Below are positions 7,201-8,099 of a stretch of DNA of 8,099 bases, piece after piece (the first letter of the stretch is position 1; every line of letters starts with the position of its first letter). Position numbers and translations under genes: made by a program. Source of the stretch: Actinomycetota bacterium (GTDB lineage: Bacteria; Actinomycetota; Humimicrobiia; Humimicrobiales; Humimicrobiaceae); contig JAGYOJ010000063.1 in NCBI GenBank assembly GCA_018399435.1, forward strand, positions 1 to 8,099, given 5' to 3'. The notes under the pieces were generated by a model. The model was not told the origin of the DNA. It made no database searches and saw nothing but the letters and a program-made list of their open reading frames with translations.

Positions 7201-7362
7201 GCTGTCCTGGAAGGTCAGGCGCAACTCCATGTGTTTTGTGAAGTATCCAGGCTCCATTTGGCCTCAGGGGTAGAGATAAAAGAGACTCACATGATCAACT
7301 ATTTGAATATAAATATAATTATTTTCAATTTTTATGGCAATACTCTTTTAGTCTGCCGTTAA
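7201..7362. other. Spacer without a recognisable gene
   Basis: Between the DeoR pseudogene and the IS remnant no coding frame resembles a known family. The last part (about 7290-7350) is AT-rich. The minus-strand sequence just left of the IS (about 7334-7358) could be the displaced tail of the deacetylase gene, for example a short run ending RQTKRVLP and a stop codon. This depends on the unknown insertion junction. Confidence 0.4.
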
Positions 7363-7364
7363 AC

Positions 7365-7384
7365 CACCAGACTTCAGTCTGGTG
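7365..7384 (+). repeat. Left-end hairpin of the IS200/IS605-like element
   Basis: Perfect 8-bp stem CACCAGAC/GTCTGGTG with a TTCA loop. It has the same loop and core as the right-end hairpin, so both are probably TnpA recognition structures. Confidence 0.75.
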
Positions 7385-7392
7385 ATGAATAG

Positions 7393-7674
7393 GTAAAGAA
7401 GGTAAATGTATTAGCTGACCATGTTCATATGGTAGTAGTGATACCACCGAGAGTTTCAGTTGCTAGTACAGTAAAATATATGAAATCGGCAAGCGGTAAA
7501 AAACTTAAAGAGAAGTTTGACTTTATGAAAAAAGTAATATATGGAAGAGGAGGAATATGGTCAAGGGACTACTGTGTGTCTACGGTGGGACTTAATGAAA
7601 AGGCAATTATGGATTATGCCCAGCATCAATACAAGGATGATGCAGGGCAACTGAAACTCGAGCTAGGAAAGTAA
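7393..7674 (+). pseudogene. tnpA: TnpA (IS200-type Y1 transposase), N-terminally truncated
   Basis: HUH-type single-strand transposase fragment of about 93 codons after a TAG at 7390-7392. The HUH metal-binding motif appears as ADHVHMVVVIPP, with codons for His-Val-His at 7420-7428, just before the ATG at 7429. Then come VKYMKSASGKKLKEKF, GRGGIWSRDYCVSTVG and AIMDYAQHQ, whose Tyr (codon 7615-7617) is the expected nucleophile. Complete family members are about 130-150 residues, so roughly the first 50-60 residues, including the first beta strand, are missing. An 81-codon frame starts at 7429 but would lack the HUH motif. It is therefore almost certainly inactive, although its catalytic residues survive. 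Confidence 0.85.
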
Positions 7675-7700
7675 AAAAGAAGCCCCGACTTCAGTCGGGG
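7672..7700 (-). terminator. Intrinsic terminator formed by the IS right end
   Basis: Read on the minus strand, the GC-rich stem CCCCGAC/GTCGGGG with a TGAA loop is followed by CTTC and six T residues. This is a standard rho-independent terminator. It lies at the 3' end of the minus-strand deacetylase gene, so the IS remnant appears to supply its transcription stop. The same DNA carries the IS right-end hairpin and the tnpA stop codon region on the plus strand. Confidence 0.7.
7683..7700 (+). repeat. Right-end hairpin of the IS200/IS605-like element
   Basis: Perfect 7-bp stem CCCCGAC/GTCGGGG with a TTCA loop, followed by GGTAATTCAC. It shares the core GACTTCAGTC with the left-end hairpin. Confidence 0.75.
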
Positions 7701-8099
7701 GTAATTCACTTAACCCCTGGGGATACATTTTATGTTGAACGAAACCTTCTGCATATTTAACTGCTGCTTGGGATCCCCTAAATTCTGCTACTGTCTTTAT
7801 AAAATCGGGCGCTTTGCAATTGTGCATATCTTCAAGCCAGCCAAGCTGTGACTGCATTTTTAGCATCATCTCTATTTTTGTATCCATTATCTGTTATGTC
7901 AACATATTCTTGTGGCTCAAAATTTATTCCAGCTAATGTGTCCTTGTAATATAGGTATGGAAGTTTAGTTGAAGCATCATATTCTTTTTTCCATAACTTA
8001 AGATTTGCAAGATAGCTTGCTTTAAAAACAAGCTTGCTGGTATTTACATGGTAAGAATGGTAATCATTTGGAGAATGCGTGATAATAAGACCGGGATCC

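Larger units (their letters stand above)
7363..7709 (+). mobile_element. Internally deleted IS200/IS605-like element with both terminal hairpins
   Basis: A remnant of about 347 bp is bounded by two similar subterminal palindromes sharing the core GACTTCAGTC. The left is CACCAGAC-TTCA-GTCTGGTG at 7365-7384 and the right CCCCGAC-TTCA-GTCGGGG at 7683-7700. Paired hairpins instead of long terminal inverted repeats are typical of IS200/IS605 elements, which move as single-stranded DNA. Between them lies the C-terminal part of a Y1 transposase. The left hairpin is joined almost directly to the middle of tnpA, which suggests an internal deletion of about 150-200 bp. TTAA occurs just outside both sides (7359-7362 and 7710-7713), so the exact ends are ambiguous; the right end may be the TTCAC at 7705-7709. 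Confidence 0.75.
7663..8099 (-). pseudogene. PIG-L/LmbE-family N-acetylglucosamine deacetylase, frameshifted, 5' part outside window
   Basis: PIG-L (LmbE/MshB) enzymes are zinc-dependent deacetylases of N-acetylglucosaminyl substrates. From the window edge (8098) to about 7888 one frame reads LIITHSPNDYHSYHVNTSKL, then LPYLYYKDTLAGINFEPQEY and VDITD. A second frame takes over at 7887: MDTKIEMMLKMQSQLGWLED, then EFRGSQAAVKYAEGF. Together these follow the family order (HxxH, FEP-x-x-YVDIT, tKieml-x-x-x-SQ, RG, AEaF). The two frames differ by one base near 7888, while the first runs on to a stop at 7832. Both His of the HxxH zinc motif remain, but the usual HPDH Asp is Tyr. The N-terminal HPDDE zinc motif would be beyond the window. 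The second frame ends at 7663 inside the IS remnant, so the last native residues lie near 7705 and the real C-terminus was probably displaced. Confidence 0.78.

Noticed and set aside
7048..7257. 69-codon minus-strand open frame
   Set aside because: It is antisense to the DeoR C-terminal remnant and shows no recognisable motifs.
7767..8099. GGATCC (BamHI) sites near 7769 and at the very end of the window as a sign of a cloning junction
   Set aside because: Two 6-bp sites in about 330 bp can be chance, and the deacetylase coding sequence reads through the inner one without interruption.
1..8099. CRISPR array, tRNA or rRNA genes
   Set aside because: No regularly spaced direct repeats and no tRNA- or rRNA-like sequence were seen on either strand by eye.

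Overview
This is an AT-rich bacterial window (very A/T-biased codons and intergenic DNA) with genes on both strands. The c-di-GMP signalling protein, DeoR-type regulator, RDD membrane protein, IS200/IS605 remnant and Shine-Dalgarno sites place it in Bacteria. The lineage cannot be named from sequence alone; a low-GC, possibly uncultivated anaerobe would fit, but that is a guess.

Layout. Positions 17-1668 (minus strand) hold a two-gene unit: nadE (ammonia-dependent NAD+ synthase) followed 8 bp later by pcm, a protein-L-isoaspartate methyltransferase with an unusual N-terminal membrane anchor. Positions 1819-3870 (plus) encode a 683-residue GAF-PAS-GGDEF-HD-GYP protein. Its diguanylate cyclase half looks intact, with a product-inhibition I-site, while its HD-GYP half has lost several metal ligands. 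Its short leader can fold into two mutually exclusive hairpins, one covering the ribosome binding site. A convergent ICMT/PEMT-type membrane methyltransferase gene (3874-4536, minus) ends 3 bp from it. A very AT-rich divergent spacer follows.

Positions 4612-6405 (plus) form a tightly coupled operon: alpha/beta hydrolase, DUF985 cupin and RDD membrane protein, joined by 8-bp and 4-bp overlaps. Immediately after the RDD stop codon comes a DeoR-family regulator that was apparently the fourth gene. It is now a pseudogene with about five frame changes and four in-frame stops, recognisable only when the frames are stitched together.

Positions 7200-8099 continue the decay. A compact IS200/IS605-like remnant (about 7363-7709) keeps both terminal hairpins and the catalytic HUH and Tyr motifs of TnpA but lacks the TnpA N-terminus. 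It abuts the 3' end of an opposing PIG-L/LmbE-type deacetylase gene, which is frameshifted and runs off the window edge. Its right-end hairpin plus a T-run makes a good intrinsic terminator for that deacetylase gene.

No convincing new defence or biosynthetic system was found. The main points are the regulator pseudogene, the degenerate HD-GYP domain, the candidate switching leader and the IS remnant. The sharp change from intact genes before 6405 to broken genes after it could be real decay or poor sequence near a contig end, and reads would decide.
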